8,607 nucleotides of DNA from Methanobacterium sp. (GCA_003162115.1 PMMV01000069.1:1-8607), one strand, 5' to 3'. Shown: positions 1 through 7,746, numbered from the stretch's first letter. Translations and numbers: made by a program. Notes: generated from the sequence alone by a model not told the origin.

Positions 1-1258
1 TTAAACCATAATTTTCGACTAAAACATTTAATATATCTTCATTAACCCATCCTGGAATTATTGGTCCCAGATACATATTTTTAATGTTTAATGCTAGGAG
101 ACTCCAAAGTATTGCTGCTGCTTTTTGTTCCATCCAGCTTAAAACGAATGTGAGGGGTAGATCGTTTATTTCCATGCCGAAGAGATCTGATAATGCTACT
201 ACAACGTCAATTCCAACTATTGCATCATTGCACTGTCCAAGATCAATTAATCTTGGTATTCCTTCAATATCCCCTAGTTCCATTTCGTTGAACCTGTACT
301 TTCCACATGCCAAGGTAAGTACAATTGTGTCCTCAGGGAGGTTCTTAACGAATTCTGTGTAATAGGTTGCCTGTGGTTTTGGTGAGTCACAACCTCCAAC
401 AACAAAGAAGTGTTTAATTTTGCCCGCTTCTACAAGCTCTTTTATTTTCCCTGCAAGTGAAAGTATGGTTGAAACACCAAATCCTGTTGTAAGAACAGTT
501 TCTCTTGGTTCATCTTCAAGATTTGGTAGTGATTTTGCAGTCTCAATAACTGGTGAGAAATCATAATCTTCTATGTGTTTAACTCCAGGTAGTTGTGCAA
601 CTCCAACTGTGAACATTCGTTCTTTGTAATCATCTGTAGGTATCAATACACAGTTCGATGTTCCAACTATTGCTGCAGGGTATTTTGAAAAAGTCTTCTT
701 CTGGTCGAACCATGGTCCTCCTATCTGTCCAACTAAATGTTTGTACTTCCTTAGTTCAGGATATCCATGTGCAGGAAGAAGTTCTGAATGTGTGTATACA
801 TTGATACCGGTTCCCTCTGTCTGTTTTAATAATTCTTCAAGGGCCTTCATGCTGTGACCGGTTGCGATAATACCTTTACCCTTTATTGAACCAACTTTAA
901 CCTCTGTTGGTGTTGGTTCTCCATAGGTTTCTATATGAGCCTTTTTTAATAACTGCATTGCCTTAATATTCATCATTCCAGATTCTGTTGCCAGTTTAAC
1001 AAATTCTCCAGGGTCAAAGTTCACGTTGGTCAAAGTTGAGTAGAATCCTCTCTCAAGAAATTCATCCACTTCTGGATCCGTGTATCCTAACTCCCTTGCA
1101 TGGTATAAATAGGCTGATATTCCCTTCATTGAAAATAATAAATTGTCCTGTAATCTAGCAACTGTTGCTTCCTTGCCGCAGACTCCCTTAACAGTACATC
1201 CGGTTTCCATTGCAGTTTGGGAACACTGGTAACAAAACATATCCAATTTTTCAGGCAT
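1..1258 (-). CDS. hcp: Hybrid cluster protein (hydroxylamine/NO reductase family), class III, 3' end cut by the window edge
   Basis: This is a cytoplasmic Fe-S/oxo cluster enzyme. The family reduces hydroxylamine in vitro and acts on NO or as a nitrosylase in vivo. The start is ATG at 1256-1258 behind a good Shine-Dalgarno site, and 419 codons are open to the edge; I estimate 10-25 residues are missing. The N-terminal cluster ligands are C9, C12, C21 and C27 (CX2CX8CX5C). All eight hybrid-cluster ligands are visible: H135, E159, C203, C290, C318, C343, E377 and K379. Their spacings (24, 44, 87, 28, 25, 34, 2) track those remembered for Desulfovibrio Hcp (244, 268, 312, 406, 434, 459, 494, 496). 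The N-terminal helical part is about 100 residues shorter than in bacterial class I enzymes, as in archaeal class III. No Hcr-type reductase lies in the window, so the electron donor is unknown. It is divergent from an MsvR-like regulator. Confidence 0.95.
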   Translation of the reverse strand, partial: MPEKLDMFCYQCSQTAMETGCTVKGVCGKEATVARLQDNLLFSMKGISAYLYHARELGYTDPEVDEFLERGFYSTLTNVNFDPGEFVKLATESGMMNIKAMQLLKKAHIETYGEPTPTEVKVGSIKGKGIIATGHSMKALEELLKQTEGTGINVYTHSELLPAHGYPELRKYKHLVGQIGGPWFDQKKTFSKYPAAIVGTSNCVLIPTDDYKERMFTVGVAQLPGVKHIEDYDFSPVIETAKSLPNLEDEPRETVLTTGFGVSTILSLAGKIKELVEAGKIKHFFVVGGCDSPKPQATYYTEFVKNLPEDTIVLTLACGKYRFNEMELGDIEGIPRLIDLGQCNDAIVGIDVVVALSDLFGMEINDLPLTFVLSWMEQKAAAILWSLLALNIKNMYLGPIIPGWVNEDILNVLVENYGL

Positions 1259-1265
1259 AATATTA

Positions 1266-1272
1266 CTCCTCC
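1266..1272 (-). promoter_or_regulatory. Ribosome binding site of hcp
   Basis: On the minus strand GGAGGAG lies 7 bases before the ATG at 1258. It is the strongest Shine-Dalgarno match in the window and fixes the hcp start. It also argues against a leaderless transcript from the nearer AT-rich element at 1284-1291. Confidence 0.8.
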
Positions 1273-1307
1273 AAATTTCTTAGTTTATATTGATACAAAT
1301 TTTTTAC

Positions 1308-1345
1308 TGTTCGTTTAAAGACGAATGTTCTTTTATATACGAACA
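1308..1345. promoter_or_regulatory. Two tandem dyad operator-like copies, probable MsvR-type boxes
   Basis: Bases 1308-1327 and 1326-1345 are near-copies (15 of 20 identical) with an 18-bp period. Each has the form TGTTCnTTTAnAnACGAA, and each contains a dyad: TTCGT-N6-ACGAA at 1310-1325, and TGTTC-N10-GAACA at 1326-1345. The box remembered for Methanothermobacter MsvR is TTCGTA-N4-TACGAA. The 16-mers at 1310-1325 and 1328-1343 each match 10 of its 12 fixed positions with the same spacing. The second copy covers the likely hcp TATA box, and the first falls near the expected hcp start of transcription. The pair also lies just upstream of the likely regulator TATA box. Binding here could therefore control both genes. 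The repeat and dyads are directly visible; the identity of the binding protein is inferred. Confidence 0.7.
1330..1339 (-). promoter_or_regulatory. Likely TATA box of hcp
   Basis: On the minus strand this reads TATATAAAAG, an archaeal TATA-like box. It would place transcription initiation near 1308, giving a leader of about 50 bases that contains the Shine-Dalgarno site. It is embedded in the second operator copy, so a bound regulator could exclude TBP. The start of transcription is inferred. Confidence 0.5.
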
Positions 1346-1349
1346 AGAG

Positions 1350-1359
1350 TATTTATAAG
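1350..1359 (+). promoter_or_regulatory. Likely TATA box of the MsvR-like gene
   Basis: TATTTATAAG lies about 80 bases before the ATG and would start transcription near 1380, leaving a leader of about 50 bases. The core ATTTATAAG followed by TTA recurs in front of the small gene at 6673. The tandem operators end five bases upstream, where the BRE and TFB would sit, so autoregulation is plausible. Confidence 0.5.
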
Positions 1360-1431
1360 TTACGATTGTCATAATAATTTAAGAGAAAACAATATGTTTA
1401 TGAACTTAAAAAAAAACGGTACAGTGATTAA

Positions 1432-2199
1432 ATGGATAAAAAAGACCCTTTCCAAGAGATGCAAATAGAATTGTTCTCTACATCAGAAGGAATTTATGCT
1501 ATTAACAGCCCGGTTAGGGTGAAAATATTATCAATGCTCCGTAAGGGAGAACTGAATTTTGATCAACTGGTCGAACTATCTGGAAAAGCTAAATCAACTG
1601 TATCTGTTCATCTAAGAAGGATGACCGATGAAGGCATCATTGGTTCAAAAACAGATCCATTAGATGCCCGTAAAAAGATATTCTTTATTAAATCAGAGTA
1701 TCTAGGCAAATTATCGGGTAAAAAAGTTGTAACAGAAAATATAGAAGATTATATTACTAATTACATAGACAGTACAGGAGATCCATACGAATTTTTCAGG
1801 CTCATATTCCTTACTATACGTATTTCACTTATAAGGCAGGGAATAGATATCGACCCAATTCTGTATGAAGCAGGTGTTAAAGTCGGAGAAACACTCTACG
1901 ACAAAATTAAGGATCCTGATATTAAAAAGCTCGCAGAGAATATAAAAATGTTCTGGGAAACCCACAATCTGGGAAAGGTGGAGATAACAAATTTAAACCC
2001 CCTTACCATTAAAGTTACTGATTGTTTTGAATGTAAAAGTCTGCCACCAATAGGAAGGCCAGCCTGCGCATTTGATTCAGGGATATTGAAAGCTGTATTT
2101 TCTGCTCATTTACAAGACGAACTTGTTGTAAATGAAACCAAATGTTATGCAATGGGTGATAATCACTGCTCCTTCACCATAAAAACCAAGGAATGGTAA
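1432..2199 (+). CDS. msvR: MsvR-like redox-sensing transcription regulator (ArsR-type HTH + V4R domain)
   Basis: The 255-residue protein has two parts. Residues about 15-95 form an ArsR/winged-helix DNA-binding domain: [12 protein letters not shown], then a recognition helix near [11 protein letters not shown], then a wing near DARKKIFFI. Residues about 105-250 form a V4R (4-vinyl reductase) domain with C198, C201, C212, C238 and C246, where the C198-X2-C201 pair precedes GRPAC. This layout and length fit MsvR, the methanogen V4R regulator known in Methanothermobacter to respond to redox state through V4R cysteines and to control an oxidative-stress operon and itself. The start ATG is preceded by GTGAT at 1424-1428. 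It diverges from hcp, its most likely target. The domain call is firm; MsvR orthology rather than a paralogous V4R regulator is inferred. Confidence 0.8.
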   Translation: MDKKDPFQEMQIELFSTSEGIYAINSPVRVKILSMLRKGELNFDQLVELSGKAKSTVSVHLRRMTDEGIIGSKTDPLDARKKIFFIKSEYLGKLSGKKVVTENIEDYITNYIDSTGDPYEFFRLIFLTIRISLIRQGIDIDPILYEAGVKVGETLYDKIKDPDIKKLAENIKMFWETHNLGKVEITNLNPLTIKVTDCFECKSLPPIGRPACAFDSGILKAVFSAHLQDELVVNETKCYAMGDNHCSFTIKTKEW

Positions 2200-2356
2200 A
2201 TTTTACTGAAAAATCAAATTATTTAAGTTAGATTGTGAAATAATTTTAATTGTAAAACAATAATAAAAGGTATTAATTTTGATTGAGAAATATAAACATG
2301 TTAAAATCATTATAATCGTTTATTGAATAGTTTAAGATTTTAGATGTTATATTTAA

Positions 2357-2890
<534 letters not shown>

Positions 2891-2956
2891 GTAAATTCAG
2901 AAAGTAGTAATTTATTGATTTAACAATAATAAACATCATTTTCAAGATGTGATAAA

Positions 2957-3394
2957 ATGATAATAAGAATAGTAGAAAAGGGTACAGAATCAATAAAGAT
3001 CTGTGATTTAATGGAACTGGTCAAAAACAATCCAAAGATCGTTGAATGCGGTGCTATATTCTCATTTGAAGGTATAGTACGTGGTAAAGAAATTGATAAA
3101 AATATATTGCAAATGGATCTCAGCACCTCAGATCTTGAACAAACAGAAAATGAACTTCAAGATATTGTTAATGATATTAAAGATAAGTATGGTGTGATTG
3201 AGATAGCCGTAGTACACTACATCGGAAAATTCAAACCTGGAGATCAACTGTTCCTTGCAGTGGTTGCTGGAGCCCATAGATATGAAACTAAGGCAGCATT
3301 AAATGATGTCATTGAACGAGTGAAATACGAATTAGACTTTAAAAAAGAAGAACATACGGACGATGGTACTAATATAATAATGTCAGGTGGTTAA
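2957..3394 (+). CDS. moaE: Molybdopterin synthase catalytic subunit MoaE
   Basis: With the sulfur carrier MoaD it converts cyclic pyranopterin monophosphate to molybdopterin. Residues 31-43 (CGAIFSFEGIVRG) match the MoaE G-x-V-R segment. HYIGKFKPGD (87-96) and AGAHR (104-108) are family hallmarks, with H107 and R108 matching E. coli H103 and R104. K123 and K130 sit where the catalytic E. coli K119 and K126 are, at the same spacing. The usual FWK motif is FKK here, so the Trp is replaced. The 145-residue length is normal. GATGTGAT at 2946-2953 sets the start. No moaD is seen nearby. The stop codon is followed directly by the start of the HD gene, so translation is probably coupled. In methanogens the cofactor serves formylmethanofuran and formate dehydrogenases. 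Confidence 0.92.
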   Translation: MIIRIVEKGTESIKICDLMELVKNNPKIVECGAIFSFEGIVRGKEIDKNILQMDLSTSDLEQTENELQDIVNDIKDKYGVIEIAVVHYIGKFKPGDQLFLAVVAGAHRYETKAALNDVIERVKYELDFKKEEHTDDGTNIIMSGG

Positions 3395-4555
3395 ATGAAA
3401 TTTATAAGGGACAGCCTACATGGAAACCTTCAGTTGAATGAATTTGAAGTTAAATTAATAGACACTCCACAAATTCAAAGATTGAGGCGTATAAAGCAAC
3501 TCGGCTTTACCTTCCTTGTTTATCCTGGTGCTAATCATACCAGATTTGAACATTCCATAGGTTCTATGTACCTTGCCTCTAGACTAGCCTACAACCTGAA
3601 ATTATCCAACGAACAAAGAGAAATGTTACGTGTATGTGCAATACTACATGATGCAGGACACGGACCATTTTCACATGTATCAGAAGCTGTGCTCGCAAAA
3701 TCGCACGAAGAACTGACATCCAAACTAATATTGGAGTCAGAACTATCAGAAATATTATCAGAAAAATTTGTACCAAAAGAAATAATTAAATTGATTAGTG
3801 GTGAAGGCAGGCTTGGCCATATAATATCTGGAGATTTAGATGTTGATAGGATGGACTATTTATTAAGAGACTCATATTACACCGGTGTTGCATACGGAGT
3901 TATAGATGTTGAAAGGCTCATACACAATATGAAACTGGAAGACAATCTCATACTGAAAGCTAAAGGTGTACAGGCTGCTGAATCAATGCTTCTTGCAAGG
4001 TACTTTATGTACCCCAGTGTTTATCAGCACCATACAACACGCATAATTAACTCAATGTTCAGACGCTGCCTGAACCAACTCTTTAAAGAGGGATATATAA
4101 TACCCGAAAAAATATACAAGTACGACGATTCAGATATCATTAGCACAGCAAGAAATCAAAAGGGCCCCATAGCAGATATGATGCATAGGTTGGATAATAG
4201 AAAACTTTTCAAAACGGTTTATTCCCTCAAACTAGACGAACTAGAAAATCCAAATGCAGTTTTTAAAATCGAAGCTAAAAAAATAAAATCATTTGAACAG
4301 GAAATATCAGAAGAACTGGATATACCATCTGAGTATGTTATTATTGATGTGCCGGATTACCCCTCATTTGATGAGATGAAAACAAATGTGTCCTCTAATG
4401 GAAACCTGGTAAATCTGAGTGAAATATCCACGATAGTGAGAACACTTAGAGATGCAAGATTCAATCATGCCGACCTTTGTATATACTTACCTGAAGAATA
4501 TTCAAATACTGCAAATGGATTCAATTTTGAAAACTACATAGAAATACCAAAATAA
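3395..4555 (+). CDS. HD-domain phosphohydrolase, SAMHD1/YwfO-like (putative dNTP triphosphohydrolase)
   Basis: This is a 386-residue soluble protein. The HD metal site is complete and matches SAMHD1 in spacing within each motif: R50-F-E-H53-S, H85-D86-x-G-H-G-P-F-S-H94, and D149-V-D151-R-M-D-Y155-L-L-R-D159. These correspond to SAMHD1 R164/H167, H206/D207, and D311/Y315/D319. Relatives hydrolyse dNTPs to deoxynucleosides and triphosphate, but substrate and allosteric control vary and cannot be read from this sequence. The C-terminal part (from about 235) is less conserved and has no motif I can name. It starts one base after the moaE stop, with an AGGTGG ribosome site inside the end of moaE. 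Its place among cofactor genes suggests coupling to nucleotide pools rather than defence, but that is inference. Confidence 0.88.
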   Translation: MKFIRDSLHGNLQLNEFEVKLIDTPQIQRLRRIKQLGFTFLVYPGANHTRFEHSIGSMYLASRLAYNLKLSNEQREMLRVCAILHDAGHGPFSHVSEAVLAKSHEELTSKLILESELSEILSEKFVPKEIIKLISGEGRLGHIISGDLDVDRMDYLLRDSYYTGVAYGVIDVERLIHNMKLEDNLILKAKGVQAAESMLLARYFMYPSVYQHHTTRIINSMFRRCLNQLFKEGYIIPEKIYKYDDSDIISTARNQKGPIADMMHRLDNRKLFKTVYSLKLDELENPNAVFKIEAKKIKSFEQEISEELDIPSEYVIIDVPDYPSFDEMKTNVSSNGNLVNLSEISTIVRTLRDARFNHADLCIYLPEEYSNTANGFNFENYIEIPK

Positions 4556-4618
4556 TTTATTTTAAATTCATCAGAAAATTGGTAATGATATCTAAAATGA
4601 AATTAAAGATGTGAAAAA

Positions 4619-5179
4619 ATGATAGTAATTGCAATTACAGGTGCAAGTGGTGTGATCTATGGTAAAAGGCTTCTTGAAGTTTTAAAAGATCTTGGAGTAG
4701 AAACTGCTCTGATAGTAACGGATCCAGCTAAAATAATCCTTGATTATGAACTTGGAATTAAAGAAGAAAACATTAAGATGCTAGCATCCGAATATTACCT
4801 TCCAAAAGATCTTACATCCTCTATTAACAGTGGATCTTTTAAATTTGAATCCATGGTAATAGTTCCCTGTACTATGAAAACCCTTTCAGCAATAGCAAAT
4901 GGATATGCTAACAATGCAGTGACAAGATCTGCTGATGTAACTCTTAAAGAAAGAAGAAAGCTGGTAATTGTACCTAGGGAAACCCCTCTAAGATCTGTTC
5001 ACCTGGAAAATATGCTCAAGGTGAGTAAAGAAGGAGGAATAATATTACCTGCAATGCCTGGATTTTATCATAAACCTAAAAGTAATAATGAACTGGTAGA
5101 CTTTATTGTTGGAAAAATACTGGATGTCTTAGGAATAGACAACAATATGTTTGAACGATGGACCGGTGAGATGGAATGA
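4619..5179 (+). CDS. ubiX: Flavin prenyltransferase UbiX
   Basis: It attaches a dimethylallyl group to FMN to make prenylated FMN, the cofactor of UbiD-type (de)carboxylases. The Rossmann-like flavoprotein begins ITGASGVIYGKRL (6-18) with the GASG loop. VPCTMKTLSAIANG (82-95) and VPRETPLRSVHLENM (118-132) follow, with the RETPL signature. PAMPGFYHKP (144-153) supplies Y150, and R180-W181 lies near the end. The 186 residues are a normal length. GATGTGA at 4608-4614 is the ribosome site. No ubiD lies in the window, so the client decarboxylase must be elsewhere. Its last four bases (ATGA) overlap the start of cbiT, which implies coupled translation. Confidence 0.94.
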   Translation: MIVIAITGASGVIYGKRLLEVLKDLGVETALIVTDPAKIILDYELGIKEENIKMLASEYYLPKDLTSSINSGSFKFESMVIVPCTMKTLSAIANGYANNAVTRSADVTLKERRKLVIVPRETPLRSVHLENMLKVSKEGGIILPAMPGFYHKPKSNNELVDFIVGKILDVLGIDNNMFERWTGEME

Positions 5180-5742
5180 TTAAGGACCAAGATTTTATTA
5201 AAAACCCTGAAGTACCGGGACCAACCAAGGAAGAAGTTAGATGCATCATCATGTGCAAATCAGAAATATCTAATGAAGATGTGGTCGTTGATATTGGCTG
5301 CGGTACAGGAGGCCTGACAATAGAGTTTGCAAAAAGGGCAAAAACTGTTTACTCTGTTGATATGAATCATGATGCTGTTGAAACAACAAAAAAAAATCTT
5401 AAGAAACATGGATTAACAGAAAATGTTGAAGTTATTGAAGGTGATGGCTTAGATATTTTAGATAAAATAAAAAACTTTGATATACTTGTTATAGGTGGGA
5501 GCAATGGTAAACTGCCGCAAATGATAGAAAAGGGGTACAATAAACTCAACAATAATGGGAGACTAATTATAACAGCGATTCTCCTTGAAACTCGTGCAGA
5601 AGCTGTTTCTTCCCTTAAAAACCTATCCACAAAAACTGAAGTAGTGGATGTTTCGATTTCTAGGGGAGAAATTACTGCAAGGGGAACTATGATGTTGGCA
5701 AAAAATCCTGTAACCATAATCTCCGCCCAAAAGGTTATTTAA
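5176..5742 (+). CDS. cbiT: Cobalt-precorrin-6B C15-methyltransferase (decarboxylating) CbiT
   Basis: This SAM-dependent enzyme of anaerobic cobamide synthesis methylates C15 and decarboxylates the C12 acetate side chain. It begins with DxxFIKNPEVPGPTKEEVRCI, nearly the N-terminus of the structurally solved M. thermautotrophicus CbiT (MT0146). SAM motif I is VVVDIGCGTGG (36-46). The acidic residue D62 ends the second strand (YSVD), and EGDGLD follows near 88-93. ARGTMMLAKNPV (168-179) is the conserved C-terminal block. At 188 residues it is full length. Methanogens need the product for methyltransferases such as Mtr. The overlap with ubiX places both in one transcript. Confidence 0.94.
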   Translation: MIKDQDFIKNPEVPGPTKEEVRCIIMCKSEISNEDVVVDIGCGTGGLTIEFAKRAKTVYSVDMNHDAVETTKKNLKKHGLTENVEVIEGDGLDILDKIKNFDILVIGGSNGKLPQMIEKGYNKLNNNGRLIITAILLETRAEAVSSLKNLSTKTEVVDVSISRGEITARGTMMLAKNPVTIISAQKVI

Positions 5743-5768
5743 TAACTTTAAAGTTTTAAAGGAAAAAT

Positions 5769-6545
5769 ATGAAAATCATAAAAAGATTGGGCTGGCGTTT
5801 TAAAATAGCAATATTACTTATTTTATCTGCTTTTGTCATCTATATGATACAGTACTATATATTTCTTCAACCAAAAACAGAACTATTTTACTTTGGAATA
5901 GACCTTGCTTTTCTCCCCATAGAAGTTTTACTGGTTGTGTTAGTGATCGAAACTGCAATAAGCCAGCGGGAGAAGAGTGCATTACTTGAAAAATTGAACA
6001 TGGTAATTGGCGTGTTTTTCAGCGAGGTAGGTACAGATCTATTAAGCGAAATATCTAAATTCGACTCAAAATCTAAAAGAATCAGTAATATATTAATTAT
6101 AAATGCAAATTGGGCAGATTTAGATTTTATTAAAGCTAAAGGTGATATAATTGATCGTGAATACAACTTGGAAATATATGGAAATGATCCAGATTCACTT
6201 GAATTTTTAGCAGACGCCAAAACTTTTCTTAAGGGTAAAAGAAGATTTTTATTAGCATTACTCGAAAATCCTAGCCTTTTAGAGCATGAAACATTTACCC
6301 AGCTTTTAAGAGCTGTTTTTCATCTTGCTGAGGAACTAGAAAAAAGAAAAGATATTTATCATCTTTCCAATGCCGATTATAATCACCTTAAACTTGACAC
6401 AGAAAGGGCATACAATCTTTTGATCTACGAATACATTGAGTACATGGAACACCTCATGAATAACTACCCATACCTTTTTTCATTAGCTATGAGAACCAAT
6501 CCATTTGATCCAGAAGCTACTGTGGAAATACAAGATTATAATTAA
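5769..6545 (+). CDS. Two-TM protein with a long soluble tail, function unknown
   Basis: I do not recognise a named family with confidence. The 258-residue protein has a basic start (MKIIKRLGWRFK), one hydrophobic span at about 13-32, a short loop, and a second span at about 41-63 containing the block DLAFLPIEVLLVVLVIE. About 195 hydrophilic, largely helical residues follow, beginning QREKSALLEKLN. By the positive-inside rule both termini probably face the cytoplasm. Such a tail could be a helical sensor or scaffold, but no catalytic motif is visible. The start has AAGGA at 5759-5763, six bases upstream. Only 26 bases separate it from cbiT, so it may be the last gene of that transcript. Its relation to cofactor synthesis is unknown. 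Confidence 0.75.
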   Translation: MKIIKRLGWRFKIAILLILSAFVIYMIQYYIFLQPKTELFYFGIDLAFLPIEVLLVVLVIETAISQREKSALLEKLNMVIGVFFSEVGTDLLSEISKFDSKSKRISNILIINANWADLDFIKAKGDIIDREYNLEIYGNDPDSLEFLADAKTFLKGKRRFLLALLENPSLLEHETFTQLLRAVFHLAEELEKRKDIYHLSNADYNHLKLDTERAYNLLIYEYIEYMEHLMNNYPYLFSLAMRTNPFDPEATVEIQDYN

Positions 6546-6614
6546 AATAGGATCAAAAATGAAAAACTAAATTATAATATACAGAATAAATAATGCAAAA
6601 AGTGTATTTTACTT

Positions 6615-6632
6615 CGCAAAATATTTATAAGG
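6615..6632 (+). promoter_or_regulatory. Promoter of the small pseudomurein-repeat gene (BRE/TATA)
   Basis: A purine/A-rich BRE-like stretch (CGCAAAA) runs into ATATTTATAAGG. It is the best archaeal TATA box in the window, with transcription expected near 6650. The core ATTTATAAG plus TTA also occurs before the MsvR-like gene. It indicates that the gene at 6673 is transcribed on its own, not as part of the upstream cluster. Confidence 0.6.
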
Positions 6633-6672
6633 TTAGTTTCATATTATCAAAAAACTAAATGTAGTTGATTAA

Positions 6673-6906
6673 ATGGAGAGGTTAACTCTCAAACAATATA
6701 GACAAATGGTTGAAAAGGTAATTGAGTTCAAAAAACTGAACGGAGAAATGCCTGCCTATACAATTGTTGACGGATGTAAAATTAGTAAAAGTGTATACGT
6801 CGACATGATAGAAACTGCTAATAAGTTTCTACTTGAAATGGGCCGTAACCCTGAAATTGTGGAAATTGGAAAACAAGTGAATATGAACAGTATTGTCAAG
6901 TTCTAA
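6673..6906 (+). CDS. Small protein built on a pseudomurein-binding repeat
   Basis: The 77-residue protein has one full repeat of the pseudomurein-binding type (PMBR, as recalled from Pfam PF09373). It reads LTLKQYRQMVEKVIEFKK, then LNGEMPAYTIVDGCKISKSVY, then VDMIETANKFLLEMGRNPE. The hallmarks are the aromatic/Met helix, N-G-x-x-P-x-Y near 23-29, G-x-K-I-S near 34-38, and a second half-repeat ending in GRNP at 57-60. Such repeats normally occur in tandem on secreted wall enzymes (PeiW/PeiP) or surface proteins. Here there is no signal peptide, no TM span and no catalytic domain, so the protein is predicted to be cytoplasmic. A strong TATA box lies upstream. The family call rests on motif recall; the function is unknown. 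Confidence 0.7.
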   Translation: MERLTLKQYRQMVEKVIEFKKLNGEMPAYTIVDGCKISKSVYVDMIETANKFLLEMGRNPEIVEIGKQVNMNSIVKF

Positions 6907-6963
6907 AATCACAATAAAAATCTAATACTTCCATCAGGGCCCTAATAAAATCTCTTGAACAGT

Positions 6964-6998
6964 ACTATTTTTAATGTTCTTAAAAAACTTATTTTATC
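6964..6998 (+). terminator. Possible T-rich terminator of the small repeat gene
   Basis: CTATTTTT, TTCTT and ACTTATTTTATCC follow the stop at 6906 within 100 bases, as in archaeal oligo-T termination. The opposite strand has only short A/T runs. The rest of the 154-base gap between the convergent genes (6907-7060) shows nothing else I can support, apart from a GGGCCC palindrome near 6937. Confidence 0.3.
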
Positions 6999-7060
6999 CC
7001 CCTATAGACTATAACATACCAATAATCTCTATATCTGATTTACCTCATTGTAATGGATAC

Positions 7061-7746
7061 TCATTCTATCTTAATATCTTTAAAATCTGTTTTATAAATA
7101 TGAGCACTTACAGAATGTATGGTTATTGGTCCCATTTTTATGCCTAAATATTCTGCAATGTATTTAGAAAGACCTTTAAGACTAAAAAAGTAAGGAATCC
7201 ACTCACCATAGATATCATGACTCCTCCAAACACCTGTTGTGTATAGCATATTTTTACGAATTTTAAAATCAATCATGATCATACTGGGTATTTCGTTTTG
7301 ACATTGATCTATCGAAGGATCAAATGTTGTCATTGTTGCTCTTCTTGAAGTTTCTCTTTTCTTAAGCCTGTTTATAACAAATTCAACCTGATCAATTTTA
7401 CACTGTAAATATCTCGTCCCATTTTGAATCCAAAATGTTCCCTCAACCTCTTTCCATAAAAGGTACCACTTATATTATTTTCACAATCTAAAAACGCTTT
7501 TCCATACCGTTTTAACTTTTCAGAAGATGCATATCCCTCTGGTGGTTTTGAATTCAATGGATCTTGAACTGTTACTATCACATTTAATAGTTCCTTAGTG
7601 ATAAGATCACGTTCATCTTCTATTTCATCACCATCGAGCATTATCTGTTTTAGAATAATTTTCCAAGTATCTTCAGCCATAGCAGTTTCAAGTGTGAACA
7701 TGACAACACCGTTAAATCCAGATATGAGATCGTTATAAGATTTCAA
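7061..7746 (-). pseudogene. thyA: Thymidylate synthase, methanogen type, frameshifted and with lost active-site residues
   Basis: Two minus-strand frames (7372-7746 and 7061-about 7395) join into one 228-residue archaeal thymidylate synthase. The break is in the run of four T at 7396-7399; one extra base restores KIDQVEFVINRLKKRETSRRA. After joining, residues align with E. coli ThyA at a constant offset of nine. R135/R136 match R126/R127, R175/S176/D178 match R166/S167/D169, and H216/Y218 match H207/Y209. But the catalytic Cys146 position is S155 (codon 7283-7285), and the dUMP-selecting Asn177 position is Y186. The enzyme would make dTMP from dUMP with a methylene-pterin donor; this copy should not. 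The open frame begins at TTG (7744-7746), but the family start is more likely ATG at 7699-7701. mobA lies 39 bases upstream. Confidence 0.85.

Noticed and set aside
84..362. Plus-strand open frame of 92 codons
   Set aside because: It lies wholly antisense inside hcp, whose minus-strand frame carries all cluster ligands; no motif and no ribosome site.
1284..1291. AATATAAA on the minus strand as the hcp TATA box
   Set aside because: It would start transcription at about the ATG, which conflicts with the strong Shine-Dalgarno site at 1266-1272.
1394..1431. Short ATG-initiated frame in the leader of the MsvR-like gene
   Set aside because: It is out of frame with the gene, has no ribosome site, and can be explained by chance in AT-rich leader DNA.
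3395..4555. HD-domain protein as a phage-defence dNTPase
   Set aside because: Its neighbours are housekeeping cofactor genes with no defence or mobile elements nearby, so a defence role is not supported by context.
5367..5717. Minus-strand open frame opposite cbiT, and similar frames at 2920-3126, 3579-3776, 5888-6220 and (plus strand) 7977-8195
   Set aside because: All are antisense to well-supported genes and have low-complexity or motif-free translations.
7061..7333. Reading the two halves of the thymidylate synthase as separate small genes
   Set aside because: They are contiguous parts of one fold with no ribosome site before the second ATG, and the second frame continues upstream into conserved sequence (DQVEFVINRL...SRRA).
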